From CAZRRV01 sp964406705 (GTDB taxonomy: Bacteria > Bacillota > Clostridia > Oscillospirales > Acutalibacteraceae), in assembly GCA_964406705.1 (NCBI GenBank), contig CAYOSS010000011.1:1-31474 (forward strand): a stretch of DNA of 31,474 nt, given 5' to 3'. This document shows, piece by piece, positions 1 to 8,324 of this stretch. The notes beneath the pieces were generated by a model, which saw only the letters and a list, made by a program, of their open reading frames with translations, did no database searches and was not told the DNA's origin. The stretch's first letter is position 1; every line of letters starts with the position of its first letter. The position numbers and the translations under genes are program-made.

Positions 1-620
1 GCGGGGGTTGCCAGTACCTCCGGGCTACCCCTTCGCACCGGCGGACCTCCGGGCTCCCTCGGCAGGGGCTTGCTGTAATCTGCGAGCCCTCCCCGAACCG
101 GCAGGCAAAGGCTCTCCCGCGCCCGCGAGCCAAAATTGATAGCGGCGAGCCACCCCCGGACCGGCGAGCCTTTGTACCGGACACGGCAAGCCCGGAATGA
201 ATACGGTAGGGTCCCGGAGCCGGCGTTGGCGGGACCTCCGGGCCCTCCTCGCGAAGCGAACTTCAAGGGCAACGGTACAGGTGGCGGCTACCCCCAAACC
301 ACCCGGTGAGTGGCGTTCGAGCAAGCCGGTCCGCCTGAACTTCTTTTCTGTCCGCTTTTCTTCTTTCTGCCGGACCGTTCCGGCACAGAGAAGAAAAGCG
401 GACATCGTTCCCCAGCCCAGCTGGGAAAGATTGGAAAGCTAACTTCGCGTTAGCGAGAAGAATCCCCCGGTGCCGGGCGGAGCAAAGCCGCCGGCACCGC
501 AAAGCCCTCCTCGAAGCAGGACCGGCTTCCCCTGTACGGGCGGATCCGGAGCAAGCTCCCGGCACCGCAAACCTATCCCCGAAGCGCGGCGGGCCCGCCG
601 AAAATCCGAAAGCCCGCCGC
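1..620 (+). repeat. Dispersed foldback-repeat half-unit, left window edge
   Basis: No credible gene lies in 1-623. The stretch is a copy of the repeat family seen throughout the window, in + orientation and cut by the window start. It opens with the centre region also seen, reverse-complemented, near 19630-19700. It then holds the upstream block (CTGCGAGC, GGCAGGCAAAGGC, GAATGAATACGG near 197) and the core inverted repeat with 15-bp arms at 350-364 and 389-403, enclosing the small hairpin CCGGACCGTTCCGG. Next come the CCCAGC/GCTGGG mini-hairpin near 411-425 and a CTTCGCG-TTA-GCGAGAAG hairpin at 443-462. The tail 514-571 (GAAGCAGGACCGGCTTCCCC...) is shared with 6534-6586. Open frames here are short, shifted between copies and have no ribosome site. 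Confidence 0.8.
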
Positions 621-623
621 CGA

Positions 624-3275
624 CTAAAACCCTTCTCTCTCCCGGATGTCGTCCAACTGCGCCCGGGTGAGGAGCACCTCGCGGGGCTTGGAGCCCTCGT
701 AGGGGCCGACTATGCCCCGCTGCTCCAACTGGTCCACAATCCTGGCGGCCCGCGCGTAGCCCAGCTTCAGCCGCCTTTGCAGCAGCGACGTGGACGCCGA
801 GCCCGCCTCCACCACGCATTCCGCCGCCTGCCAGAGCATAGAATCGCTCTCCGCCGGCTCCTCGGAGTCGCCCGAATCGTCCTTGGTGTGGCGGTCGATC
901 TCGTCTATCACGGCGGTGTCGTACTCCGCCGTCTCCCCGCCCTTGACGTGCTCCACCACCGCTTCCACCTCGTCGTCGCCGACGTAGCACCCCTGCACCC
1001 GGGTGGGCTTCGCCGCGTCGGCGGGGCAGAAGAGCATATCCCCGCGGCCCATCAGCTTCTCGGCGCCGCCGGAGTCGAGTATCGTGCGGCTGTCCACCTG
1101 GGACGCGACGGCGAAGGCTATTCGCGCGGGTATATTAGCCTTGATAACCCCCGTCACCACGTTGACCGAGGGGCGCTGCGTCGCGAGGATCAAGTGCATA
1201 CCGGCGGCACGCGCTTTGGCGGCTATGCGGTTTATGGAGTCCTCCACGTCCTTGGGGGCGGTCATCATAAGGTCGGCTAACTCGTCCACGATAATTACGA
1301 TACGCGGCATAGCGGAAAGATCCTCCCGCTTCGCCGCGAGCCGGTTGTAGCCGTCGAGGTTGCGCACATCGTGCTCAGCGAACATCCTGTACCGCCGCTC
1401 CATCTCCGTGACGGCCCAGCCCAGCGCCCCCGCCGCCTTGCGGGGGTCGGTCACCACGGGGACCAGCAGGTGCGGGATCCCGTTGTAGACCCCCAACTCC
1501 ACCACCTTGGGGTCGATGAGCAGCAGCTTCACCTCGTCCGGCGAGGAGCGGTAGAGCAGGCTCACCACAATGGAGTTTATACAGACGGACTTGCCCGAGC
1601 CGGTCTGCCCGGCTATCAGGGCGTGAGGCATTTTCGCTATATCCGTTAAGACGACTTCCCCCGCGATGTCGCGCCCCAGGGCCACCGTCAGCGGGGATGA
1701 CGCCGCCGACCACGCCGGCGACTCGAAGCACTCCTTAAGCCCCACCACGCTCACCGTGCGGTTGGGAACCTCTATTCCTATGGCGGATTTGTTGGGTATC
1801 GGGGCGATGCGGACCCCGCTCGTCGCGAGGTTCATAGCTATCTCCTCGGACAGCCCCGTCACCCGGTTGATCCTCACCCCGGTGGATGGCTGCAGCTCGT
1901 AGCGGGTCACCGCCGGACCACGGCTGATGTCCACGATTCTGCTTTCCACGCCGAAGCTGCGGAGGGTCTCGATGAGCTTGGAGGCGGTGTGCTCCATCTC
2001 CGCGCCGACCGCGCCCTCGTTCACCGGGGGAAGGCTCTTCAGCAGCGACATCGGCGGGGGAGAATACCCCGTCCCGCTCCCCTCGCCGCTCGGGGGGACG
2101 AACCCCCCGGTGGTCTCCTCCTCCTTTTTAAGCTCGGCCCGGCGGTTGATCCTCTCTATCATACGGGAACGCTCGCCGGGACCCTCGCCCGGGGTATCTC
2201 CCGAGCTGTCCCCCGGCTCGCCGGTCTCGCTTCTCCCAAGCTCGCCGCCCGCGCCGCCGTAGTCGCCAGCCGCTTTGCCCCCGCGTCCGGCTGACTTGCC
2301 GCCGATTTCACCTGACCTCCCGCCGTTTTCGGCTGATTTTCCGCTGTTTTCCGCCGATCTGCCGTCGTATCCCGCCGATTTATCGCCGGTCCCGCCTGAC
2401 CCGTCACCGTACCCCGCCGCGCCGGAGGACACGCCCTCCGAGCCCTCTCTCCCGGCTCTCACGGACTCCACAAGCCTCTTTCCCTTCTCTCCGAGGCCCG
2501 GAGCCTCCTCGCCGTCGAGGGGGATATCCACGTTGAACCGCGCCTTGTTCTCCCGTCTCTGGCTCTCCGCCCGGCGGATTTTCTCCACCGGCTTCGCCGC
2601 GGCCCGGGCCAGAGCCTTAAGCGTGGTCCCCGTCACAAACATTATAAAGACAAAAAGCAGCAGCACCACGGTTATCGCCGCCCCCGTGTGCCCGAACAGC
2701 GCGTGCAGCGGGTGGCCTATGACCGCGCCCGCCGCGCCGCCGTTGCCCCAGGCTCTGCCCCTGCTCCAGCAGTGGGATATATGGCTGAAAAAGCCCCGCC
2801 CGGCGGCGTTTCGCCCGAATATGTCCACCGCCGCGCCGGTAAGCAGCAGCAGCCCCGCCGCCTCGGCCGCCTTGCCGCCCCAGCTGCCGTAAAGCCTGTC
2901 CGCCGCCGCGAGGACGGCCACGGCGCCGAGTACCAGCGGCCACGCGTACGCCGTCACGCCGAACATCCCGAAGCACGCGGTGTGCAGCGCCCGCCAGAAC
3001 CTCTCCCCGGGTATCAGCGTCACAAAGAGGAAGAAGAGGGACAGCGCGAACAGCGCCACCGCGACCATTTGCCGCCGCCAGACGGTCTTTTCCCGGCGGG
3101 CCTCGGCGTCCCCCCGGGCTATGGCGGTCGCCGTCCGGGACCCCGCCCCGCCGTTCCTCACGGATTTACCCGTCTTAGATGACCCGCTTCTCCCGGCCGA
3201 TCCCGCCCCGCCGTTCCTCCCGGCCGGACCGACTGTTTCGCTTCTCACGGCAGCGCCGCCCGTCTTAGCCGCCAT
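624..3275 (-). CDS. ftsK: FtsK/SpoIIIE-family DNA translocase
   Basis: Membrane-anchored hexameric ATPase that pumps double-stranded DNA at the septum during chromosome segregation or sporulation. About 883 residues. A basic Gly/Ser/Thr-rich N-terminus is followed by four membrane segments (roughly residues 65-210), then a low-complexity linker (about 285-370), then the motor. The motor has Walker A GQTGSGKS near residue 558 and Walker B IVIIVDELADL near 663, and the protein ends in a winged-helix gamma domain (LWQAAECVVEAGSASTS...KPREVLL). The ATG at 3275 is preferred over an upstream in-frame GTG at 3296 because AAGGGAGGGG lies just before the ATG and overlaps that GTG reading frame. A promoter lies at 3471-3499. 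The linker carries a 21-bp minisatellite. FtsK and SpoIIIE cannot be told apart from this window alone. Confidence 0.96.
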   Translation of the reverse strand: MAAKTGGAAVRSETVGPAGRNGGAGSAGRSGSSKTGKSVRNGGAGSRTATAIARGDAEARREKTVWRRQMVAVALFALSLFFLFVTLIPGERFWRALHTACFGMFGVTAYAWPLVLGAVAVLAAADRLYGSWGGKAAEAAGLLLLTGAAVDIFGRNAAGRGFFSHISHCWSRGRAWGNGGAAGAVIGHPLHALFGHTGAAITVVLLLFVFIMFVTGTTLKALARAAAKPVEKIRRAESQRRENKARFNVDIPLDGEEAPGLGEKGKRLVESVRAGREGSEGVSSGAAGYGDGSGGTGDKSAGYDGRSAENSGKSAENGGRSGEIGGKSAGRGGKAAGDYGGAGGELGRSETGEPGDSSGDTPGEGPGERSRMIERINRRAELKKEEETTGGFVPPSGEGSGTGYSPPPMSLLKSLPPVNEGAVGAEMEHTASKLIETLRSFGVESRIVDISRGPAVTRYELQPSTGVRINRVTGLSEEIAMNLATSGVRIAPIPNKSAIGIEVPNRTVSVVGLKECFESPAWSAASSPLTVALGRDIAGEVVLTDIAKMPHALIAGQTGSGKSVCINSIVVSLLYRSSPDEVKLLLIDPKVVELGVYNGIPHLLVPVVTDPRKAAGALGWAVTEMERRYRMFAEHDVRNLDGYNRLAAKREDLSAMPRIVIIVDELADLMMTAPKDVEDSINRIAAKARAAGMHLILATQRPSVNVVTGVIKANIPARIAFAVASQVDSRTILDSGGAEKLMGRGDMLFCPADAAKPTRVQGCYVGDDEVEAVVEHVKGGETAEYDTAVIDEIDRHTKDDSGDSEEPAESDSMLWQAAECVVEAGSASTSLLQRRLKLGYARAARIVDQLEQRGIVGPYEGSKPREVLLTRAQLDDIREREGF
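2273..2404 (-). repeat. 21-bp in-frame minisatellite in ftsK linker
   Basis: About six degenerate units of 21 bp, for example CCGCCGTTTTCGGCTGATTT and CCGTCGTATCCCGCCGATTT read on +. They encode seven-residue units of the GKSAENG / GRSGEIG type. They lie in the linker between membrane domain and motor, which is naturally variable in this family, so no damage to the enzyme is expected. Confidence 0.75.
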
Positions 3276-3290
3276 TCGCCGCCCCTCCCT

Positions 3291-3344
3291 TCTCACGCTA
3301 ATGTGTCTTTGGCGCGTATCTCACGCTAATGTGTCTTTGGCGCG
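3291..3344. repeat. 26-bp perfect direct repeat upstream of ftsK
   Basis: TCTCACGCTAATGTGTCTTT followed by GGCGCG occurs at 3291-3316 and again, identically, at 3319-3344. It lies in the leader between the ftsK promoter and start codon. It could be a recent local duplication or a doubled regulatory site; nothing more can be said. Confidence 0.85.
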
Positions 3345-3470
3345 GCTATCGCGCCGGTATATCTCTCGCGCCGACGCGGCTCCCCGCGCCAATGCAACCC
3401 CGCTAAAAAGACTCTCCCGCGGCCGCAACTTTCATTTGCCGTATTCCGGGGGAGAAAACCCCAGTGTTTT

Positions 3471-3499
3471 ATTGTAGCACATTTTGGGAGGAATTGCAA
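3471..3499 (-). promoter_or_regulatory. Sigma-A type promoter for ftsK
   Basis: On the minus strand TTGCAA (3494-3499) is followed after 17 bp by TACAAT (3471-3476). The predicted transcript begins near 3464, leaving a leader of about 190 nt that contains the 26-bp direct repeat. No other gene starts on this side. Confidence 0.6.
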
Positions 3500-3540
3500 G
3501 AGGGAATGGGCGGCTCTTGGCTCAACCTTCGCCTACCCCC

Positions 3541-3569
3541 TTGCGCTCCCCGCCGCGATGTGGTATAAT
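3541..3569 (+). promoter_or_regulatory. Promoter for malic enzyme gene
   Basis: A perfect -10 TATAAT (3564-3569) with a weak -35 TTGCGC (3541-3546) at 17 bp spacing. It lies 22 bp before the ATG at 3592. GGGAG at 3576-3580 can serve as ribosome site. Confidence 0.6.
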
Positions 3570-3591
3570 AAAATCGGGAGAGTGAGAATAT

Positions 3592-4749
3592 ATGACTACA
3601 GCCGAGCGCTCGCTGAAGCTCCACCGGGAGCTGAAGGGCAAAATCGAGGTTACATCCCGCGCCCCGGTGAGGGACGCCGAGGACTTATCGCTGCTCTACA
3701 CGCCCGGCGTGGCGGCGCCCTGCCTCGAGATTAAGGCCCACCCGGAGGCGTCGTTCGAGCTGACCAGAAGGGCCAACTTAGTCGCCGTGGTGACGGACGG
3801 CAGCGCGGTGTTGGGTCTCGGCAACATCGGCCCGGAAGCCGGTATGCCGGTGATGGAGGGCAAGTGCCTGCTGTTCCGCGAGTTCGCCGGGATAGACGCT
3901 TTCCCCATTTGCGTTAAAACACAAGATATTGATGAGTTCACCCGGGCGGTATACCTTATATCGGGCAGCTTCGGGGGAATTAACCTTGAGGACATCGCGG
4001 CGCCGAGGTGCTTCGAGATAGAGCGGCGGCTAAAGGAGATGTGCGACATCCCCGTGTTCCACGACGACCAGCACGGTACCGCCGTGGTGACCGGGGCGGC
4101 GCTTATTAACGCGTTGAAGCTCGTCGGCAAGAGCTTCTCCGAAGTCCGCGTGGTGATTAGCGGGGCCGGCTCGGCCGGGACGGCCATAGCCAGGCACCTA
4201 ACCCGGCTCGGCTGCCGCGACATCGTCGTATGCGACAGGGTCGGTATACTGAAATCGGGTGAGCGGCGTCTTTCTCCCGCCAAAGAGGAACTCGCGGGTT
4301 TTACCAATCCAGAGGGGCTTTCGGGCACGCTCGCGGACGCCCTTCGCGGCGCGGACGTGTTTGTCGGCGTGTCCGCTCCCGGCGTCGTCACCCCCCAAAT
4401 GGTGCGCTCTATGCGGGAAAAGCCCGTGGTGCTGGCTATGGCGAACCCCACGCCGGAGATTATGCCGGACGAGGCGAGGGCCGCCGGCGCGTACATCGTG
4501 GGGACCGGCAGGTCGGACTTCCCCAACCAGATCAACAACGTCCTCGCTTTCCCCGGGATATTCAGGGGGGCCCTCGACACCCGCGCCCGCGACATCACCG
4601 GGGATATGCTCCTCGCCGCGACCCGCGCCATAGCCGGGCTTGTGCCGCCCGGCGAGCTTCGCCCGGACTACATCGTCCCTTCGGCCCTTGACCGCGGGGT
4701 CGCCCCGGCGGTCGCGTCGGCCGTCGCGCTGGCCGCTAAAAGTTCTTGA
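3592..4749 (+). CDS. NAD(P)-dependent malic enzyme (MaeB/YtsJ type)
   Basis: Decarboxylates L-malate to pyruvate and CO2 with reduction of NAD(P), linking C4 acids with pyruvate and NAD(P)H supply. The 385 residues match the short bacterial malic enzyme without a phosphotransacetylase domain. Visible motifs are LLYTPGVAAPC near residue 35, VVTDGSAVLGLGNIGPEAG near 66-84 (substrate/metal region), FHDDQHGTA near 156 (metal-binding acids), the Rossmann loop VISGAGSAGTA near 188, and RSDFPNQINNVLAFPGIFRG near 307. The gene appears to be transcribed alone from its own promoter. Its TGA stop (4747-4749) lies inside the -35 box of the next promoter. Cofactor preference cannot be read from sequence. 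Confidence 0.96.
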   Translation: MTTAERSLKLHRELKGKIEVTSRAPVRDAEDLSLLYTPGVAAPCLEIKAHPEASFELTRRANLVAVVTDGSAVLGLGNIGPEAGMPVMEGKCLLFREFAGIDAFPICVKTQDIDEFTRAVYLISGSFGGINLEDIAAPRCFEIERRLKEMCDIPVFHDDQHGTAVVTGAALINALKLVGKSFSEVRVVISGAGSAGTAIARHLTRLGCRDIVVCDRVGILKSGERRLSPAKEELAGFTNPEGLSGTLADALRGADVFVGVSAPGVVTPQMVRSMREKPVVLAMANPTPEIMPDEARAAGAYIVGTGRSDFPNQINNVLAFPGIFRGALDTRARDITGDMLLAATRAIAGLVPPGELRPDYIVPSALDRGVAPAVASAVALAAKSS

Positions 4750-4774
4750 CAAACCGGGGCTTATGTAGTATAAT
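4746..4774 (+). promoter_or_regulatory. Consensus promoter for tRNA-Thr
   Basis: Perfect TTGACA (4746-4751), 17-bp spacer, perfect TATAAT (4769-4774), 12 bp before the tRNA 5' end. The -35 box contains the TGA stop of the malic enzyme gene, so the two genes share bases. Confidence 0.9.
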
Positions 4775-4786
4775 AAGACCGCGTCG

Positions 4787-4862
4787 GCTGAAGTGGCTCA
4801 GTTGGTAGAGCAGCTGATTCGTAATCAGCAGGTCGAGGGTTCAAGTCCCTTCTTCAGCTCCA
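4787..4862 (+). tRNA. tRNA-Thr (anticodon CGT)
   Basis: The 76-nt cloverleaf includes an encoded CCA. The acceptor stem GCTGAAG (4787-4793) pairs with CTTCAGC (4852-4858), followed by T and CCA (4860-4862). The anticodon stem GCTGA/TCAGC encloses loop TTCGTAA with anticodon CGT (4820-4822), reading ACG. The T arm has GAGGG-TTCAAGT-CCCTT. It has its own consensus promoter and a terminator 10 nt downstream, so it is a single-gene transcription unit. Confidence 0.97.
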
Positions 4863-4871
4863 TATCGAAGG

Positions 4872-4895
4872 CCCGCTGTTTTAGCGGGTTTTCTT
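4872..4895 (+). terminator. Rho-independent terminator of tRNA-Thr
   Basis: Stem CCCGCT (4872-4877), loop GTTTT, AGCGGG (4883-4888), then TTTTCTT. A short, strong intrinsic terminator 10 nt past the tRNA CCA end. Confidence 0.9.
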
Positions 4896-4923
4896 ATCCT
4901 GTCGGAAAGGCCGGTGGCGCGCT

Positions 4924-5334
4924 ATGCCGATTATTTCGCCGCGGGACGAGGTGTTCGCGTACGCCGAGCGCGAGTACGGCAGCCCGGCGGAGTTCCTCTG
5001 GGCGAGGTTTCCCTACACCGGCATAGTCCGGCGGGCGGACAACCGCAAGTGGTACGGGATAGTGATGCGGGTCTCCCGCGAGAAGCTGGGGCTTCCCGGT
5101 CCGGGCGAGGCGGACGTGCTTAACGTAAAGCCCGGCGACCCGCTCCTGTTGGACGAGCTTCTCCGCCGCCCGGGATATCTCCCCGCGTACCATATGGCGA
5201 AGGGGTCCTGGGTGAGCGTGCTGCTGGACGGGTCGGTCCCCCTCGCCGACATCGCCCGGCTGCTGGACTTAAGCTACGGCGCCGTCGCGCCGAGGGTGAA
5301 GGCGGGGCGGCGAAGCGGGCCGGGTCGGCATTAG
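4924..5334 (+). CDS. MmcQ/YjbR-family protein
   Basis: A 136-residue protein of the MmcQ/YjbR (DUF419) family, small alpha/beta proteins with a CyaY-like/double-wing fold; their biological role is unsettled although they are often labelled DNA-binding. Family features seen are the central NRKWYGIVMRV strand, LNVKPGDP...LLDELLRRPGYLPAYHMAKGSWVSVLLDGSVP and the C-terminal IARLLDLSYGAV. The extra tail KAGRRSGPGRH is basic and may be recent, since repeat DNA begins directly after the stop. The ribosome site is weak (GGAAAGG about 13 nt before the ATG). It may be transcribed by read-through past the tRNA terminator; no separate promoter was recognised. Confidence 0.85.
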   Translation: MPIISPRDEVFAYAEREYGSPAEFLWARFPYTGIVRRADNRKWYGIVMRVSREKLGLPGPGEADVLNVKPGDPLLLDELLRRPGYLPAYHMAKGSWVSVLLDGSVPLADIARLLDLSYGAVAPRVKAGRRSGPGRH

Positions 5335-6280
5335 CGGGGCTGAGACGGGCGCAGCGGGGCAACCCCGCCATAACAGGGCGGAGCCGGAGCCGACGGCACC
5401 GCCGGGCTTCTCCGTGAACCGCCGTGCTTCAGGGGCGGGGTTGCCTGCCGACGCCGGGTTGCTCCTTAAATCGCCGCGCTTCCGGGGTGGGGATGGTCGG
5501 TAGCCGCCGGGCTATCTCTTGCGTCTGCGAACCGCCGCGCTTCCTCGACAGGGGCTTGCTGTATCCCTGCGCGGCTCCCTGAATCGCCAGGCAAAGGCTG
5601 CCCGGAAGCGCCGAGCCCAAATCGATAGCGGCGAGCTTGCCCGAACCTGCGAGCCTTTTGCATCCGACTCTGCGAGGCGGGAATGAATACGGCGGGGTCC
5701 CGGAGCCGGCGCCGGGGGTATCTCCGGGCTTTCCTCATAAGCACAAGGGCTGCGGTATAGGTGGCGGCTACCCCGTACCCACTCGGTGTTCGGCGTAGGA
5801 GCAAGCCGGCGCGCTGAACTTCTTTTCTGTCCGCTTTTCTTCTTTCAGCCGGACCGTTCCGGTGCAGAGAAGAAAAGCGGACAACGTTCCCCAGCCGCGC
5901 TGGGAAAAAAGCAAGCTACCCCTCGCGTAGCGAGAAGAAGTCCCCGGGCTTCAGGCGGGGACTCCTGTGCACCCGCGAGCCGCCCCCGACCGGCAGGCAA
6001 AAGCTGCCCGGAAGCACCGAGCCCCGAACAATAGCGGCAAGCTTGCCCGAACCGGCGGGCAAAGACTATCCCGCGCCCGCGAACCCAAATCGCCAGCGGC
6101 GAGCCGCCCCCACACCTGCGAGCCTTTTGCATCCGACTCTGCGAGGCAGGAATGAATACGGGAAGGCAGCCGGACCGGCGCCGGGGTACATCCGGGCTTT
6201 CCCCGCGTCAGCGACCGCAAGAGCAACGGTACAGGTGGCGGCTGCCCCACAACCACTCGGGTGAGGGCGTCACCTGATAG
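5335..6280 (+). repeat. Two foldback-repeat half-units in tandem
   Basis: No gene was found in 5335-6776. Two + oriented copies of the dispersed family follow one another. The first covers roughly 5400-5939: centre region near 5467-5520, upstream block, GAATGAATACGG near 5684, and the core inverted repeat with arms 5829-5843 and 5868-5882. It then has CCCAGC/GCTGGG and the CTCGC-GTA-GCGAG hairpin near 5922-5934. The second, about 5940-6280, repeats the upstream block and GAATGAATACGG near 6152 but loses the usual core after 6260. Short open frames here differ between copies and are not believed. Confidence 0.75.
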
Positions 6281-6732
6281 CTCCCGGGAACCACTCAGCC
6301 TTCCGGCTGCGAGCCGACGGACCAGCCCGATGAGGGTATAGCGCGTGAGCTCCTTTTCTTTTGCGAAGCTTTTCTTTTACCTCTCTCCATAGTTTCCCTT
6401 ACGTTGCCGCGGGAGAGAGGAAAAGAAAAGCGTCGATAGCGGGAAAAACCACTCGGGTTTCCTCCCGGTAGGGAACAGACCGGCTCGCCCTAACCACGCA
6501 GAGCCGAAGCCAACGGCAGCGCCGGGCTATCCGCGAAGCAGGACCGGCTTCCCCTGAACGGGCGGAGCAAGCTCCCGGTACCGCAAAGCCCCTCGCGTAG
6601 CGAGAAGCAGCTCCCGGAGACGGGCGGAGCAAAAAAGCCCCGCCACCCCCGAGCTATCCGCGAAGCGGAAGAAACTCACCGCAACAGGTAAGCCGGAGCT
6701 GCCGGCGCGGCAAAGCTCTCCCGCGCAACAGG
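6281..6732 (+). repeat. Divergent repeat tail with variant hairpin
   Basis: The position where the core hairpin is expected holds a different long hairpin. The left arm 6369-6388 (CTTTTCTTTTACCTCTCTCC) pairs with 6412-6430 apart from one bulged A, around a 23-nt loop. Bases 6534-6586 then match 514-571, and another CTCGC-GTA-GCGAG hairpin lies near 6591-6603. No gene was seen. Confidence 0.65.
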
Positions 6733-6760
6733 AAAAGCCGGCCCCCGTCAGAGCGCCGGC
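6733..6760 (-). terminator. Probable terminator of the GH39-like gene
   Basis: On the minus strand GCCGGC (6755-6760) pairs with GCCGGC (6737-6742), with further partial pairing inside, and is followed by TTTT (6733-6736). It starts about 17 nt after the stop of the glycoside hydrolase gene. Confidence 0.55.
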
Positions 6761-6776
6761 CCCGCCGAGGAGCCGG

Positions 6777-8099
6777 CTACCTCTCAACAGTCAGCAGCAC
6801 GGTCTCGTAGGCCGCGAGGGATATATCCGCCGCGGGAGGGAGCGCGCCCTCGCCGCAAAACTCCATGTCGCGCGTCTCGTCAAGGACGTACCCCCGGCAG
6901 CGGGAGCCCTCTCCGAGGCCCCGGAACTCCAGCCGCGCGTCCGTCGCCACGGCGGGCCCGTCGCTGTAGTTGGTAACTAACAGCGCGGCGCGGCTCCCGT
7001 CCCCGCTCGCGGCGGCGACGGCGTAGAGAGGGGCCTCCGCCTCGACCCTCACCGACGTGCCGAGCTTGTAGAGCTCGTTAAAAGCCTTCATAGAATAGTA
7101 GCCCTTGAGCTTCACCGAGACGATGTCGGTGTCGAACAGCCCGTTCATCCCGCAGGGACGCGCGTCGTAGTACATCAGCATATCGACGCCCTCGCGCTGG
7201 CACTCCGCCATCACAGCCGCGTTAAAAGCCGCGCCCTTCAGCGATTTCTCCACGCGTATCGCCTCGATCATATGCTTCCCCGCAAAGCTGCGGACAAAGT
7301 TCCACTCGTCGAGTATGCTCTCCGCGTCGCGGAAACCGTGCCTGTCCAGCATCCCCCGCACCCGGCGCGCCCTCTCGACTATCTGCGCCGGCTCCGTCGC
7401 GTAAATATGCCAGGAGAAGAAGTCCAGCGGGGCGGACAGCCGCGAGAGGAAATCCTCCGCCCACTCCATATTCCCGGCTATGGCGGGGCCGCCTATCTTC
7501 AAATGCGGAAAACAGCTCTTCAAGTGCCGCGCGGTGACATCGTAAAGCCGGAAGAACTGCTCCCTGTCGCCGCCCCAGGTGAGCTTCACGGGGGCGTCGT
7601 CCCTGTTTAAGTCCGGCTCGTTCCATATCTCCCAATAGGGTATGTCGTAGTAAAAGCCGTTCGCCCACCCCTCGGTGTAGTGGCGGATAATATGCTCGCA
7701 GACACGCGCCCACTTGCCGAAATCCTTGGGCGGGAGGGTGCCGTATTTCCTCACCGCGTGCTCTATGCGGTTGCCGAGGCGGTAGAACACCTTGGTGCCG
7801 GTGAGCGAGATTACCCGCAGGTACTCGTCCGTACAGGCGAAGTCGTAGGACGCGGGGTCGTTCTCGTCCGCGTCAAAATCCGGGAATATCGCGATGACGT
7901 CCACCGTATGCTCCCCGCCGTACGTGGAATAGAAGCTTGAGTCGTGCGTCCTCGCGTAGGGAAACCCCGCCTCGCGGTACTCGAACAGGTTGTAGTTGCT
8001 CTGATCCGCGCTGTCGCGGTACACGGGACCGTTGTTCACCGCGTGCATCGGCTTGACCGCGCCCTCCGCCGCTCCGAAATCCACACTTACTTTAAGCAT
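6777..8099 (-). CDS. GH39-like glycoside hydrolase (clan GH-A)
   Basis: A 440-residue TIM-barrel hydrolase resembling the GH39 beta-xylosidase/iduronidase group. Clan GH-A retaining enzymes use two glutamates at the ends of strands 4 and 7. Here the acid/base is probably the E of WEIWNEPDLN (near residue 161) and the nucleophile the E of SILDEWNFV (near 265). Other family-like pieces are FPYARTHDSSF near the N-terminus and DFFSWHIYA. A beta-sandwich-like C-terminal part follows (AAASGDGSRAALLVTNYSDG). No signal peptide is present, so it probably acts inside the cell on an imported oligosaccharide or glycoside. The ATG at 8099 is backed by AGGAGG eight nt upstream. No transporter or regulator sits beside it. 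The exact substrate cannot be read. Confidence 0.8.
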   Translation of the reverse strand: MLKVSVDFGAAEGAVKPMHAVNNGPVYRDSADQSNYNLFEYREAGFPYARTHDSSFYSTYGGEHTVDVIAIFPDFDADENDPASYDFACTDEYLRVISLTGTKVFYRLGNRIEHAVRKYGTLPPKDFGKWARVCEHIIRHYTEGWANGFYYDIPYWEIWNEPDLNRDDAPVKLTWGGDREQFFRLYDVTARHLKSCFPHLKIGGPAIAGNMEWAEDFLSRLSAPLDFFSWHIYATEPAQIVERARRVRGMLDRHGFRDAESILDEWNFVRSFAGKHMIEAIRVEKSLKGAAFNAAVMAECQREGVDMLMYYDARPCGMNGLFDTDIVSVKLKGYYSMKAFNELYKLGTSVRVEAEAPLYAVAAASGDGSRAALLVTNYSDGPAVATDARLEFRGLGEGSRCRGYVLDETRDMEFCGEGALPPAADISLAAYETVLLTVER

Positions 8100-8174
8100 A
8101 ATAATCCTCCTCTTACCATAATATCGTTCGGGCGACCCCGCCGCGCGCTTTACGGCGCGCCGCCCGCCGCCTAT

Positions 8175-8203
8175 ATTATAGCGGGGAGAAGGGGAGAAGG
8201 CAA
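8175..8203 (-). promoter_or_regulatory. Promoter for the GH39-like gene
   Basis: Minus-strand TTGCCT (8198-8203), 17-bp spacer, TATAAT (8175-8180). The leader of about 70 nt contains a GCGCGC/GCGCGC inverted repeat near 8145-8162 and ends in AGGAGG. The rest of 8100-8363 holds only the two divergent promoters. Confidence 0.65.
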
Positions 8204-8295
8204 GCGGAAAATACCGGGGCTAAGCATAACCCCGAGCTCTTCGAGGGCAGGTGCAGGCACCCGCTAACTGTTGCCGCTCAATACAGCATTTCCTC

Positions 8296-8324
8296 TTGAC
8301 ATCCCCTCAAACTTCGGCTAAAAT
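8296..8324 (+). promoter_or_regulatory. Promoter for the AAA/DUF4143 ATPase gene
   Basis: Perfect TTGACA (8296-8301), 17-bp spacer, TAAAAT (8319-8324). The -10 box overlaps the perfect palindrome at 8321-8341. Confidence 0.85.

Noticed and set aside
25..405. Recurring small ORFs starting MSAFLL and containing KEEKRTEKKF, in many repeat copies
   Set aside because: They arise because the core hairpin has an ATG at a fixed place and few stops. Frames, lengths and ends differ between copies, there is no proper ribosome site, and the sequence is constrained by the hairpin instead.
560..623. GGCGGGCCCGCC palindrome after ftsK as a terminator
   Set aside because: No T-tract follows on the minus strand and it adjoins repeat DNA full of similar hairpins, so I do not call it.
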